Assembly (NCBI GenBank): GCA_964418745.1
Contig: CAYQMX010000015.1
Location: 1-64,000 of the forward strand
Source of the DNA: Scleromatobacter sp964418745
GTDB taxonomy: Bacteria; Pseudomonadota; Gammaproteobacteria; Burkholderiales; Burkholderiaceae_C
Length of the DNA: 64,000 nucleotides
Direction: 5' to 3'
Part shown: in pieces, positions 8,417 to 16,906 of the stretch
Layout of the letters: every line of letters begins with the position of its first letter
How positions within the stretch are numbered: position 1 is the first letter of the stretch
Notes under the pieces: model-generated
What the model was told of the DNA's origin: nothing
Databases searched by the model: none
The model's input: the letters and a program-made list of their open reading frames with translations, nothing else
Made by a program: the position numbers and the translations under genes

Positions 8417-8989
8417 TCACCAGCCTTCGCTGCCCGGCGCGCCCTTGAACGGGCCGGTCAGCTCGGGCGTGATCCAGCCGCCGTAGAAGCCGCCCGGCTG
8501 CGGCGTGACGGCGGCGCCGCCGACGCGGCAGTCCAGCGCGTGGCAGTAGAAGGCCACGTGCCCGCGCAGCAGTTCCGAGCCCGGCAGCGGCTGCGGGTAG
8601 CTCCAGGCCACCTTGGCGAGGCGGCGCGCGCCGTCGACCAGCGACCAGTAGCGCGCCGGCCCCTTCCATTCGCACAGCGAGCGGCCCTCCGCGGCCTCCA
8701 GCACGCCGGGCGCGATGTCCTCCAGCGGAATGTAGAAGCTGGGCGGATGCGCGGTCTCCAGCGCACGGATCGCGCGCGTGCTGCGCGCCACCTCCACGTC
8801 GCCCCAGCGGATGACCACCTCGCGCGGGTCGCGCTCCAGGCGCGGCGGGCGCGGGTAGTCCCACACGGACTGCTGGCCGGGGGCCGGCGCGACGGCGAAT
8901 GCGGGTCGCGCCTGGCCGCGCCAGTGCCAGTGGCTGCGGGCATCCGACAGCGCGTCGGGGCGATCTTGCGAGGGCGGCGTGGAACTCAT
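8417..8989 (-). CDS. DUF427 domain-containing protein
   Basis: A 190-residue soluble protein of the DUF427 family. Conserved features are VWDYPRPPRLERDPREVVIRWG near the N-terminus, then HPPSFYIPLEDIAPGVL, SLCEWKGPARYWSL and VAWSYPQPLP, with the Trp/Tyr/Cys-rich beta core characteristic of the family. A C-terminal extension (VTPQPGGFYGGWITPELTGP) is seen in many proteobacterial members. No biochemical role is established for the family. The gene is monocistronic and divergent from the lipocalin gene. No clear Shine-Dalgarno precedes the ATG. Confidence 0.88.
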   Translation of the reverse strand: MSSTPPSQDRPDALSDARSHWHWRGQARPAFAVAPAPGQQSVWDYPRPPRLERDPREVVIRWGDVEVARSTRAIRALETAHPPSFYIPLEDIAPGVLEAAEGRSLCEWKGPARYWSLVDGARRLAKVAWSYPQPLPGSELLRGHVAFYCHALDCRVGGAAVTPQPGGFYGGWITPELTGPFKGAPGSEGW

Positions 8990-9102
8990 GCCCGGAGCTT
9001 ACGATGGCCACGTGCAGCGCGTGTTGCCGGCGTCGGTCGCGACCCCGGCGGCACCAAGGCCCGGCGCTTGCCATGTCCCGGACCGCCCACACTGGAGCCC
9101 CG

Positions 9103-9657
9103 ATGCCGACGCCACGACCGCTTTCCCTCTCCCTGGCGCTGGTCGTCGCGCTCGCCGGTTGCGCCAGCGTGCCCGACGGGTTGCAGCCGGTGGCCGTGGT
9201 GCCGCACGTCGACCTGCCGCGCTTCATGGGCGACTGGTACGTGATCGCCAACATTCCCACGTTCCTGGAGAAGGGCGCGCACAACCCCAAGGACAGCTAC
9301 CGGCTGGACGCCGACGGCACGATCGCGACCACCTTCAGCTTCAACGCCGATGCCGCCGACGGCCCCGCGAAGCACTACGAGTCGCGCGGCTTCGTGCTGG
9401 ATCCGGCCAGCAACGCGGTCTGGGGCCAGCAGTACGTGTGGCCGATCAAGGCCGACTACCGCATCGCCTGGCTGTCGCCCGACTACACCGAGACGGTGAT
9501 CGCGCGGGACAAGCGCGACTACGTCTGGATCATGGCGCGCACCCCGACGATCCCCGACGCCGACCTGGCGCGGCTGACCGCGTTCGTCGCGTCCCAGGGC
9601 TACGACACGAGCAAGCTGCAGCGGGCGGCGCAGGACGGCGCACGCGCGGCGCCCTGA
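9103..9657 (+). CDS. blc: Outer-membrane lipocalin (Blc-like lipoprotein)
   Basis: A 185-residue lipoprotein. The signal peptide ends in the lipobox LAGC, so the mature Cys would be lipidated. The lipocalin domain begins with the family signature FMGDWYVIANIPTFLEKGAHN and continues with KHYESRGFVLD, YRIAWLSPDYTETVIARD and DYVWIMARTPTI, all close to bacterial Blc. Blc proteins bind lysophospholipids or fatty acids and act in outer-membrane maintenance. The ATG at 9103 is chosen because GGAG lies 5 bases upstream and it gives a proper signal peptide; the longer open frame upstream has none. Confidence 0.93.
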   Translation: MPTPRPLSLSLALVVALAGCASVPDGLQPVAVVPHVDLPRFMGDWYVIANIPTFLEKGAHNPKDSYRLDADGTIATTFSFNADAADGPAKHYESRGFVLDPASNAVWGQQYVWPIKADYRIAWLSPDYTETVIARDKRDYVWIMARTPTIPDADLARLTAFVASQGYDTSKLQRAAQDGARAAP

Positions 9658-9805
9658 CGCGACCGCGGACCGGCGGTGCCACAAAAGGCACAAAATAGCT
9701 GAACAGTCGTACCCGGCGCTGCCGATATGGAGGGACGCCCCACCTGTCTGCTGGCGACTGACCGCCCGGCCGCCGCCCGCCACCGCCACCAACCTGTCCA
9801 GGGAC

Positions 9806-12187
9806 ATGACGCCAGCGCATTCGCCCGTCACCTTCGTCGCCGACCTCCTGCGCCGCCTGCGCGAACGCTGCATTGGTTCGGAGACGCTGGCGGTCTACAG
9901 CGCCGACGACCGCGATTCGGCGGAAATCCGCGCCGCGCACCTGAACTCGGTGATCCGGCTGACGCCCTACACGATGGCTGCCAACATCGGCAACGGCGCC
10001 CTGGTGATCTGGGCCTGGCGCGACGACGCGCCGATCGGCATGTTCTTCTGGCTGGCGCTGCTGTACATGCTGTGTGCCAGTGCGCTGCTGGGCTGGTGGC
10101 GCGGGCGCGACCGGGTGCGCACGATGGCCACGCCGGCGGCCATCCGCCACGCCAACGTGCAGGCCAACCTGCTGGCCCTGGTGTGGGCGGCGCTGCCGAT
10201 CTGCTGGTTCGCGCACGCCTCGTCCCAGCAGCAGTTGCTGGTGACGGCGCTGCTCACCGGCACGCTGGCCGCTGGCGCGTTCGTGCTGAGCCCGCTGCCG
10301 GTGGCGGCCGTCGTCTTCGTCGTGATCTTCGCGGCCTCGGGCATCGTCGCGTGCTGGCAGACGGGCGACCACGTCTTCGTCGCCGTGGGCGTGCTGCAGA
10401 CGATCTACGCGCTGATCGTGATCCTGGGCACGCTGGCGGCCTCGCGCAAGGCGACGGCGCTGCTGCGCTCGCAGGCCGAGGCGCGGCGCCAGGAACGCGT
10501 GATGACCGTCCTGCTGCACGATTTCGAGCAGAGCGCGGCCGAGGCGCTGTGGGAGACCGGCCTCGACGGCTGCGTGGCGCACCACTCGCCGCGCCTGGCG
10601 ATGCTGCTGGGCCTGGACGAGAAGCTGCTGCGCGAGCGGCCCTTCCTGGACCTGCTGGAGCACATCGGCGCCGACGTCGGCCCGCTGCGCGCCGCGATGG
10701 ACAGCGAGCGGCCGTTCAAGGAGCTGCGCCTGTCGGCCCTCGCGGCGCACGGCCCGCGCCACTGGTCGATCAACGGCAAGCGCCTGGTCGACGAGGACGG
10801 CCGCACGACGGGCTGGCGCGGCGTGATCGCCGACGTCACCGAGCAGGTGATGGCGCAGGAGCGCCTCCAGCACCTCGCGCACACCGATTCGCTGACCGGC
10901 CTGGCCAACCGCTTCACGCTGCACGGCGCGCTGCGCGCGGCGATCGCGCAGCGGCGCCTGGTCGCGCTGCTGGCGCTGGACCTGGACCACTTCAAGCTGG
11001 TCAACGACACGCTGGGCCACGCGGCCGGCGACCGCCTGCTGCAGACGGTGGCGGCACGCCTGCTCGCCTGCCGGCGGCCGGCCGACCTCGTCGCCCGGCT
11101 GGGCGGCGACGAATTCGCGCTGCTGGTGCTCGACGACAGCGACGGCAGCCTCGACGTCGACGTCCTTGCGCAACGGCTGATCGAGGTGCTCGAGGAACCG
11201 GTGGAGATCAGCGGCCGCTCGCTGCGCGCCTCGGCCAGCATCGGCGTGGCGCGTTGCGGCGACGGCGGCGTCAACGCCGACGACCTGCTGGTGCACGCCG
11301 ACATCGCGCTGTACGCCGCCAAGAAGGCCGGCCGCGGGCGCTTCGAGAACTACTCGGCCGCACTCGGCGACCGCAACCGCCGCAACGTGGCCATCGAGCA
11401 CGAACTGCGTCATGCGATCGGGCGCGGCGAACTCGCCCTGCACTGGCAGCCCAAGGTGGACATCGAGTCCTCGCGCATCGTCGGCGCCGAGGTGCTGCTG
11501 CGCTGGCGCCATCCGCAGATGGGCGCCGTCGCGCCGATCGAGTTCATCCCGATCGCCGAGCGCTCGGGCATGATCCGCGAGATCGGCATGTGGGTGCTGC
11601 GCGAGGCCTGCCGCGTGGCGGCCGCGTCGCTGCCCGGGTTGACGATCTCGGTCAACGTGTCGCCGGCGCAGCTGCACGACGACGAGTTCACCGCCTGCGT
11701 GCGCGACGCGCTGCGCGCGAGCGGGCTGGAGCCGTTCCGCCTCGAGCTGGAGATCACCGAGTCGGTGTTCATCGACGACGTCGACGGCGCGCTGCAGCGC
11801 CTGCACTCGCTGCGCGCGCTGGGCGTGCGCGTCGCGCTGGACGACTTCGGCACCGGCTACTCGTCGCTCGCCTACCTGCGCCGCTTCCCGTTCGACACGC
11901 TCAAGATCGACCGCGCATTCGTCAACGAGCTGATGGCCAGCATCGACACCCGCGCCATCGTGCAGATGATCACCCAGCTGGCGCAGACGCTGGACATGCG
12001 CACCGTCGCCGAAGGCGTCGAGTCGGCCGCGCAGCTCGACGCCGTCTCGTCGGTGGGCTGCGACGAGATCCAGGGCTGGCTCGTGTCGCCCGCCTGCCCG
12101 GTCGACGAGTTCCTGGCGTTCTGGAAGCGCTGGTCGCAGCGGCCGTTGGCGCTGGTCGAGCAGGTGCGCGCGCTCGGGGCCTCCTGA
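9806..12187 (+). CDS. Membrane GGDEF-EAL bifunctional cyclic-di-GMP protein
   Basis: A 793-residue protein. Residues 50-210 hold about five or six membrane segments (for example FFWLALLYMLCASALLGWW and VAAVVFVVIFAASGIVACW). A PAS-like segment follows (about 230-345), then GGDEF and EAL domains. The cyclase motif GGDEF is intact at 433-437, and the product-inhibition site RxxD (Arg424-Asp427) lies exactly five residues before it. The phosphodiesterase motif is EVL (562-564) in place of EAL, with DDFGTGYSSLAYL and the later Asp/Glu residues kept, so hydrolysis is plausible. It therefore looks capable of making and degrading c-di-GMP; net activity cannot be predicted. It is followed 54 bases later by plsY. 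Confidence 0.95.
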   Translation: MTPAHSPVTFVADLLRRLRERCIGSETLAVYSADDRDSAEIRAAHLNSVIRLTPYTMAANIGNGALVIWAWRDDAPIGMFFWLALLYMLCASALLGWWRGRDRVRTMATPAAIRHANVQANLLALVWAALPICWFAHASSQQQLLVTALLTGTLAAGAFVLSPLPVAAVVFVVIFAASGIVACWQTGDHVFVAVGVLQTIYALIVILGTLAASRKATALLRSQAEARRQERVMTVLLHDFEQSAAEALWETGLDGCVAHHSPRLAMLLGLDEKLLRERPFLDLLEHIGADVGPLRAAMDSERPFKELRLSALAAHGPRHWSINGKRLVDEDGRTTGWRGVIADVTEQVMAQERLQHLAHTDSLTGLANRFTLHGALRAAIAQRRLVALLALDLDHFKLVNDTLGHAAGDRLLQTVAARLLACRRPADLVARLGGDEFALLVLDDSDGSLDVDVLAQRLIEVLEEPVEISGRSLRASASIGVARCGDGGVNADDLLVHADIALYAAKKAGRGRFENYSAALGDRNRRNVAIEHELRHAIGRGELALHWQPKVDIESSRIVGAEVLLRWRHPQMGAVAPIEFIPIAERSGMIREIGMWVLREACRVAAASLPGLTISVNVSPAQLHDDEFTACVRDALRASGLEPFRLELEITESVFIDDVDGALQRLHSLRALGVRVALDDFGTGYSSLAYLRRFPFDTLKIDRAFVNELMASIDTRAIVQMITQLAQTLDMRTVAEGVESAAQLDAVSSVGCDEIQGWLVSPACPVDEFLAFWKRWSQRPLALVEQVRALGAS

Positions 12188-12241
12188 TCCGCCCGCCTCG
12201 GCACCGAATACACTTCCGGTCGTCGATTTCAACCAGGGTTC

Positions 12242-12889
12242 GTGGCGGTGGGCAGTTTCTCGATGGTGGGTCTGGGTGTGGCGGTGGCGGCGTACCTGCT
12301 GGGGTCGCTGAGCTTCGCCGTGATCGTGTCGCGCGCCATGCACCTGGACGACCCGCGCTCGTACGGCTCTGGCAACCCGGGCGCCACCAACGTGCTGCGC
12401 AGCGGCAACAAGCTCGCCGCGATCCTCACGCTGCTGCTCGATGCGCTCAAGGGCGTGGTCGCCGTGCTCGTCGCCCGCGCGCTGGCCGGCCCGCTGGGCT
12501 ACGGCGCCAGCACCGTCGCGCTGGCCGGGCTGGCCGCGTTCCTGGGCCATCTCTACCCGGTGTTCTTCCGCTTCGAGGGCGGCAAGGGCGTGGCCACCGC
12601 GGCCGGCGTGCTGCTGGCGCTGGACGGCCGGGTGGGCCTGGCCGCACTGGGCACCTGGCTGGCGATCGCCGTCGCCACGCGCTACTCGTCGCTGGCTGCG
12701 CTGGTCACCGCGGTGCTGGCGCCGATCTATGCGTATTGGCTGATCGGCGACCCCGCCGTCGTCGTGCTGGTGGCCGTCATGAGCGTGCTGCTGATCTGGC
12801 GCCACCGCGCCAACATCGCCAAGCTGTTGAACGGCACCGAATCCAAGCTGGGCAGCAAGGCCGCGAAGCCGGCCGCGCCCGATCAATGA
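12242..12889 (+). CDS. plsY: Glycerol-3-phosphate acyltransferase PlsY
   Basis: A 215-residue integral membrane acyltransferase that moves the acyl chain from acyl-phosphate to sn-1 of glycerol-3-phosphate, the first committed step of phospholipid synthesis. The three family motifs are present: LLGSLSFAVIVSR, the glycine motif GSGNPGATNVLRSGNK, and HLYPVFFRFEGGKGVATAAG. Five membrane segments are apparent. The GTG at 12242 has AGGG upstream; an ATG at 12263 in frame is also possible and would give a protein closer to the usual 200 residues. The C-terminus has an extra Lys-rich tail. Confidence 0.95.
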   Translation: MAVGSFSMVGLGVAVAAYLLGSLSFAVIVSRAMHLDDPRSYGSGNPGATNVLRSGNKLAAILTLLLDALKGVVAVLVARALAGPLGYGASTVALAGLAAFLGHLYPVFFRFEGGKGVATAAGVLLALDGRVGLAALGTWLAIAVATRYSSLAALVTAVLAPIYAYWLIGDPAVVVLVAVMSVLLIWRHRANIAKLLNGTESKLGSKAAKPAAPDQ

Positions 12890-12911
12890 TCCCCACTTCC
12901 TGGAAATTCCC

Positions 12912-13262
12912 ATGAGCGAACTTCGACGATTCGATACCGGTCCCCGCATGTCGGAGATGACCGTGCACAACGGCGTGGCCTACCTGGCCGGCCAGGTGGC
13001 CGCCGACGCCACCAAGGACGCGCAAGGCCAGACGGCCGACGTGCTGGCCCAGATCGACGCGCTGCTGGCGCGCGCCGGCACCGACAAGTCGCGCATCGTG
13101 ATGGCGCAGATCTTCCTGGCCGACGTCGCCGACTTCCCGGCGATGAACGCGGCCTGGGACGCCTGGGTGGCCACCGGCCACACGCCGCCGCGCGCCACGG
13201 TCGAAGCCCGGCTGGCCAAGCCGGAGTGGAAGGTCGAGATCGTCGTGAAGGCGGCGGTCTAG
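12912..13262 (+). CDS. RidA family enamine/imine deaminase
   Basis: A 116-residue RidA/YjgF-type protein. Family features include GVAYLAGQVAADAT, the central QTADVLAQIDALLARAGTDK, and PPRATVEARLA with the conserved Arg that binds the substrate carboxylate. RidA proteins hydrolyse reactive enamine/imine intermediates made by PLP enzymes. This one belongs to the longer subgroup that begins with RRFDTGPRMSEM rather than archetypal RidA, so the exact substrate is open. It lies 22 bases after plsY, and its stop overlaps the stop of the convergent YciO/Sua5 gene by four bases. Confidence 0.9.
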   Translation: MSELRRFDTGPRMSEMTVHNGVAYLAGQVAADATKDAQGQTADVLAQIDALLARAGTDKSRIVMAQIFLADVADFPAMNAAWDAWVATGHTPPRATVEARLAKPEWKVEIVVKAAV

Positions 13263-13888
13263 GCCTGCAGCCCCAGCAGGGCCGGGTCGCCCCGGCCCGC
13301 GCGCACCAGCACCGGCTCGTCGCCGGTGAGGTCCACCACGGTCGTCGGCGCCATCGGGCACGCGCCCGCGCAGACGATCGCCTGGATGCTCTTCTCGAAA
13401 CGGGCCCGGATCTCGTCGGTGTCGTTCAGCGGTTCGGTCTCGCCGGGCGGGATCAGCGTGGTGGCCAGCAGCGGCTGGCCCAGTTCCTCGAGCAGGCACT
13501 GCAGCACCTTGTGGTCGGGCACGCGCAGCCCGATCGTGCGGCGCGACGGGTGCGACACGCGGCGCGGCACTTCCTTCGTGGCGTCGAGGATGAACGTGAA
13601 CGGGCCCGGCGTGGCGCCCTTGAGCATGCGGTACTGGCGGTTGTCGACGCGGGCGTAGTTGGCCAGCTCGGACAGGTCGCGGCACAGCAGCGTCAGGTGG
13701 TGCTTGTCGTCGACGCCGCGCACGCGGCGCAGCTTCTCGACGGCGTCCTTGTCGTCGAGATGGCAGACGAATGCGTAGCTGGAGTCGGTGGGCACCGCGG
13801 CGAGCCCGCCGTCGTGCAGGATCTGCGCCGCCTGCCGCAGCAACCGGACCTGCGGATTGTCGGGGTGGACGTCGAAGAATTGGGACAT
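13259..13888 (-). CDS. YciO/Sua5 family L-threonylcarbamoyladenylate synthase-like protein
   Basis: A 209-residue protein of the YrdC/Sua5/YciO superfamily. Signature segments are GGLAAVPTDSSYAFVCHLDDKDA, VRGVDDKHHLTLLCRDLSELANYA, KGATPGPFTFILDATKEVPRR and RTIGLRVPDHKVLQ. The initial PTDSSYA and KGATPGPFTFIL style is that of YciO, a paralogue of TsaC. TsaC makes threonylcarbamoyl-AMP for the t6A tRNA modification; whether YciO proteins do this efficiently in vivo is uncertain. No C-terminal Sua5 domain is present. The gene is convergent with ridA and upstream of nothing else on its strand. Confidence 0.88.
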   Translation of the reverse strand: MSQFFDVHPDNPQVRLLRQAAQILHDGGLAAVPTDSSYAFVCHLDDKDAVEKLRRVRGVDDKHHLTLLCRDLSELANYARVDNRQYRMLKGATPGPFTFILDATKEVPRRVSHPSRRTIGLRVPDHKVLQCLLEELGQPLLATTLIPPGETEPLNDTDEIRARFEKSIQAIVCAGACPMAPTTVVDLTGDEPVLVRAGRGDPALLGLQA

Positions 13889-13940
13889 GGCGCGATTGTC
13901 TCAGCGCGGGCGCGCCCTTGTCATGACAACGCGCAAGCGG

Positions 13941-14906
13941 CTACTCCGGCAACACATCCACCGCCGCCGCCGGGCTGGCCGCGCCCGGGCGGCGCAGGTT
14001 GAGGGCCGCCGACGTCGCCCCACAGGCGGCGATCACCGCCATGCCGACCCAGGCCCAGCGGTCGGGCACGTGGTCGAACGCGACGTAGGCGATCAGCGCG
14101 GCGAACGCGATCTGCGCGTAGACGAAGGGCATGAGCGCGGCCGTGCGGGCCTTGCCGAGCGCCAGGATCAGGAACAGGTGGCCGACGGTGCCGAACAGGC
14201 CGCACAGGCCCATCATCGGCCACGCGCTGGCCGGCAGCCCATGCAGCAGGGCCAGCGTGGCATCGACGCCCTGCAGGCCGGCGGCGACCGCCAGCACCGG
14301 CCACAGCACCACCGTGCCGACGAAGCCGGTCCAGAAGTGCGTCGTCAGCGGGTTCTCGGCGCCGGCCAGCCGGCTCGTGAGCACCTGGAAGCTGGCGTAG
14401 GCCGCGGCGCCCAGCAGCGGCAGCGCGACGACCGAGCCGAAGGTGCCCGATCCGGGCCGGATGACCACCAGCGCACCGGCGAAGCCGCCGATGACCAGCG
14501 CCCAGCGCAGGCGCGACACCGCCTCGTGCAGCAGCGCGGCCGCCAGCACCGTCACCAGCAGCGGCGCGAGCATGTTGATCGCGGTGTACTCGGGCACCGG
14601 CATGTAGCGCACGGCGAAGAACGAACAGAAGCTGGAGACCAGCAGCAGGGCGCCGCGCAGCCACTGGAAGCGCGGATGCGCCGAGGCGTAGCCGGCCCGC
14701 CCGCGCGGCGCCAGCACGACCGCCATCACCACGGCCTGCACGGTGTAGCGCAACGTGATGATCAGCAGCACCGGCACGCCCCAGCGGCCGTCGGGCTGGC
14801 TCAGGCCGCGCGCGGTCGAGTCGAGCGACGCGAAGCAGGCGGCGGCCAGCAGGATCAGCAACACGCCCTGCAGCGGCTGCGCGTGCGCTGCGCGGCGGCC
14901 CTTCAC
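13941..14906 (-). CDS. EamA/DMT family transporter
   Basis: A 321-residue membrane protein with ten predicted segments in two EamA repeats, for example GVLLILLAAACFASLD at the start of repeat one and LPLLGAAAYASFQVLTSRLAG at the start of repeat two. Members of this drug/metabolite family export small metabolites such as amino acids. The start is taken as GTG at 14906, which overlaps the TGA of the upstream PHP gene (GTGA), indicating translational coupling. The substrate is unknown. The motif YMPVPEYTAINMLAPLLVTVL in TM3-TM4 is typical of the RhaT/EamA-type proteins of proteobacteria. Confidence 0.87.
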   Translation of the reverse strand: MKGRRAAHAQPLQGVLLILLAAACFASLDSTARGLSQPDGRWGVPVLLIITLRYTVQAVVMAVVLAPRGRAGYASAHPRFQWLRGALLLVSSFCSFFAVRYMPVPEYTAINMLAPLLVTVLAAALLHEAVSRLRWALVIGGFAGALVVIRPGSGTFGSVVALPLLGAAAYASFQVLTSRLAGAENPLTTHFWTGFVGTVVLWPVLAVAAGLQGVDATLALLHGLPASAWPMMGLCGLFGTVGHLFLILALGKARTAALMPFVYAQIAFAALIAYVAFDHVPDRWAWVGMAVIAACGATSAALNLRRPGAASPAAAVDVLPE

Positions 14907-15784
14907 GAGGCCACGGGCTCGCGACGCAGCTCGGCCAGCGACCAGCGCGTCCACACCGGCGTCAGGCGCGGCGACAGCGTCGCCTGGCCGGGCAGCAGGC
15001 CCAGGTCGAGCCGGCTTTCCTGCGGGTCGTGGAAATCGCTGCCGCGCGAGGCCAGCAGGCCGAACTCGAGCGCCATCTCGGTGTACTTGACGATGTCGCC
15101 GGCGTGGTGGCTGCCGGTCACCACCTCGACGCCCTCGCCGCCGTGGGCCTGGAACTCGGAAAACAGCGCGTATTCCTCGGTGGGCGTGAACTTGTAGCGG
15201 CCCGGGTGCGCGATGACCGCCACGCCACCGGCGGCGCGGATCCAGCGCACCGCGTCGCCCAGCTTCGCCCAGCGATGCTGCACGTAGCCCGGCTTGCCCT
15301 CGGTGAGGTAGCGCCGGAACACGGCGTGCATGTCGGGCGCCACGCCGCTCGCGATCAGGAAGCGGCCGAAGTGCGTGCGCGAGACCAGGTGCGGGTTGGG
15401 CGCCAGGCCGATCGCACCTTCGTAGGCGCCCTTGATGCCCACCTGGGCCAGGCCGTCGCCCATCTGCCTGGCGCGCAGCTCTCGCCCGGCGCGCACCTGC
15501 GCGATGCCGGCCTTCAGTTCCTCGTTGGCGGGGTCCAGGCCGAGGCCGACGATGTGCACCGTGCTGTCGGCGAACGTGACCGAGATCTCGATGCCGTCGA
15601 TGAACGCCAGTGCCTGCTCGCGCGCCGCGGCGCGCGCGGCGGCCAGGCCGCCCAGTTCGTCGTGGTCGGTCAGCGCCCACAGCTCGACGCCGTTGGCCTT
15701 CGCGCGCGCCGCGAGCTCACGGGGGTCCAGGGTTCCGTCGGAAGCGGTCGAGTGGCTGTGGAGGTCGGCGTTGAGGGTATTCAC
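14903..15784 (-). CDS. PHP domain phosphoesterase (RNase AM / TrpH-like)
   Basis: A protein of about 293 residues with the polymerase-and-histidinol-phosphatase fold. Metal-binding motifs are clear: DLHSHSTASDG, LTDHDELGGL, GIEIS, VAVIAHPGRY and RGSDFHDP. This matches the YciV/TrpH group, which hydrolyses 3',5'-nucleoside bisphosphates and trims RNA 5' ends in other proteobacteria. The start is taken as GTG at 15784, placing the first motif near the N-terminus as in the family; an ATG at 15826 would add 14 residues. It is translationally coupled to the downstream EamA gene. Confidence 0.9.
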   Translation of the reverse strand: MNTLNADLHSHSTASDGTLDPRELAARAKANGVELWALTDHDELGGLAAARAAAREQALAFIDGIEISVTFADSTVHIVGLGLDPANEELKAGIAQVRAGRELRARQMGDGLAQVGIKGAYEGAIGLAPNPHLVSRTHFGRFLIASGVAPDMHAVFRRYLTEGKPGYVQHRWAKLGDAVRWIRAAGGVAVIAHPGRYKFTPTEEYALFSEFQAHGGEGVEVVTGSHHAGDIVKYTEMALEFGLLASRGSDFHDPQESRLDLGLLPGQATLSPRLTPVWTRWSLAELRREPVAS

Positions 15785-15915
15785 CGCAACGATCTTACCG
15801 GCGCCGGCGTGCCCGTGCCGCGGCAAGTGGGAAGCCTTGGCCGGTCATTTCGGACCGGTGCGCCGATTCGCCTACCATTGCCGCGCGCACGCGCCGTGCG
15901 CCCCAACTATCCCCG

Positions 15916-16281
15916 ATGCACGGACTCCACCTGATCGCCGACCTGCACGACTGCCGCGGCGCCACACCGCTCGACGACGCCGACGCCCTGCGCACGCTGT
16001 GCCTGGATGCGGTCGAGCGCGCGGGCCTGCGCGCCGTGGGCAGCCTGTTCCATCCTTTCGTGGACGCGCAGGGGCGGCCGCAGGGTGTCACCGGCGTGGT
16101 GCTGCTGGTGGAGTCGCACTTGGCGGTGCACACCTGGCCCGAACTGCGCAGCGTGACGGCCGACGTCTACGTGTGCAATCTCGGGACCGACAACTCGGCG
16201 CGCGCCGAGGCGGTGATGGCGCGGCTGGTGGCGGCGTTCGGGCCGCGCGAGCCGCGCGTGCAGCGCGTCCAGCGCGGTTGA
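15916..16281 (+). CDS. speD: S-adenosylmethionine decarboxylase proenzyme (class 1B)
   Basis: A 121-residue proenzyme that makes decarboxylated AdoMet, the aminopropyl donor for spermidine synthesis. Self-cleavage should occur between Glu66 and Ser67 in LLVESHLAVHTWPE, turning Ser67 into the pyruvoyl cofactor; His72 and Cys87 (VYVCN) match the processing and proton-donor residues. Length is that of the short bacterial/archaeal class. No spermidine synthase gene is adjacent; the closest aminopropyltransferase-like gene is the membrane-fused one at about 25 kb in the SPFH/DUF350 cluster. It is convergent with grpB, one base apart. Confidence 0.92.
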   Translation: MHGLHLIADLHDCRGATPLDDADALRTLCLDAVERAGLRAVGSLFHPFVDAQGRPQGVTGVVLLVESHLAVHTWPELRSVTADVYVCNLGTDNSARAEAVMARLVAAFGPREPRVQRVQRG

Positions 16282-16282
16282 A

Positions 16283-16810
16283 TCAGGCCCGCAGCACGTC
16301 GGCGATGAAGCCCGCCTTCGCGCCGCCGTAGGCCGCGGCGCCTTGCGGGGCGGCCGCTATCCTGACCGCGTTGTAGCGCGCCAGCAGCTGCGCATCGGCG
16401 CGCAGCGCGTCGCGAAAGCGCATCAGCGCCTCGTGGCCGGAGCCCGACTCGATCAGCTGCAGCGTCAGCGCCACGCCGGCGTGCGGCGCGGCGAGGGCGG
16501 CGCGGCGGTCGTCGCCGGCCCAATGCGCGTTTGGCACGTAGCCGGCCTCGCTCAACACGCCCATCGCCTCGTCGAAGCCTTCGCGCGGCACGGCCACGCA
16601 GACGTCGACGCCGCCGCGCGAATACGCCCCGGGGATGGCCGATGCGCCCACGTGCTCGATGCGGGCATCGGGCAGGATGGCGGTGAGCAGCAGTTCAGCG
16701 TCTTCGTAGGCCGACATGGCCACGTCCTGGTAGTGGCGGGGGGCGAGCACCGCGACGGGATCGGCGGTGTCGAGGCGGCTGTCGTGCACGTCGGGGAAGG
16801 CCAGGCTCAT
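16283..16810 (-). CDS. GrpB family protein
   Basis: A 175-residue GrpB/UPF0157 protein with a nucleotidyltransferase-like core. Its hallmark segments are ARIEHVGASAIPGAYSRGGVDVCVAV and, toward the end, RFRDALRADAQLLARYNAV. The normal family motif GSTAVPG reads GASAIPG here, and the usual KPIID lysine/aspartate stretch is RGGVD, so key metal-binding Asp residues are only partly retained. The function of the family is not firmly established. The C-terminus AKAGFIADVL is typical. The gene ends one base from speD on the opposite strand. Confidence 0.82.
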   Translation of the reverse strand: MSLAFPDVHDSRLDTADPVAVLAPRHYQDVAMSAYEDAELLLTAILPDARIEHVGASAIPGAYSRGGVDVCVAVPREGFDEAMGVLSEAGYVPNAHWAGDDRRAALAAPHAGVALTLQLIESGSGHEALMRFRDALRADAQLLARYNAVRIAAAPQGAAAYGGAKAGFIADVLRA

Positions 16811-16906
16811 GGTCTGGGTCGGCGCGGGCGCGCGGCGGTCGGGATGGCGCGATTGTGCCGTGCCCGCCAGGGTATGCGCATCGGCGCAGACCCTGGCGGT
16901 GTCGTG

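Noticed and set aside
9530..12970. 1,146-codon minus-strand frame opposite the GGDEF-EAL and plsY genes
   Set aside because: It is antisense to two secure genes and shows no domain; the His/Arg/Gln-rich content is the mirror of GC-rich codons.
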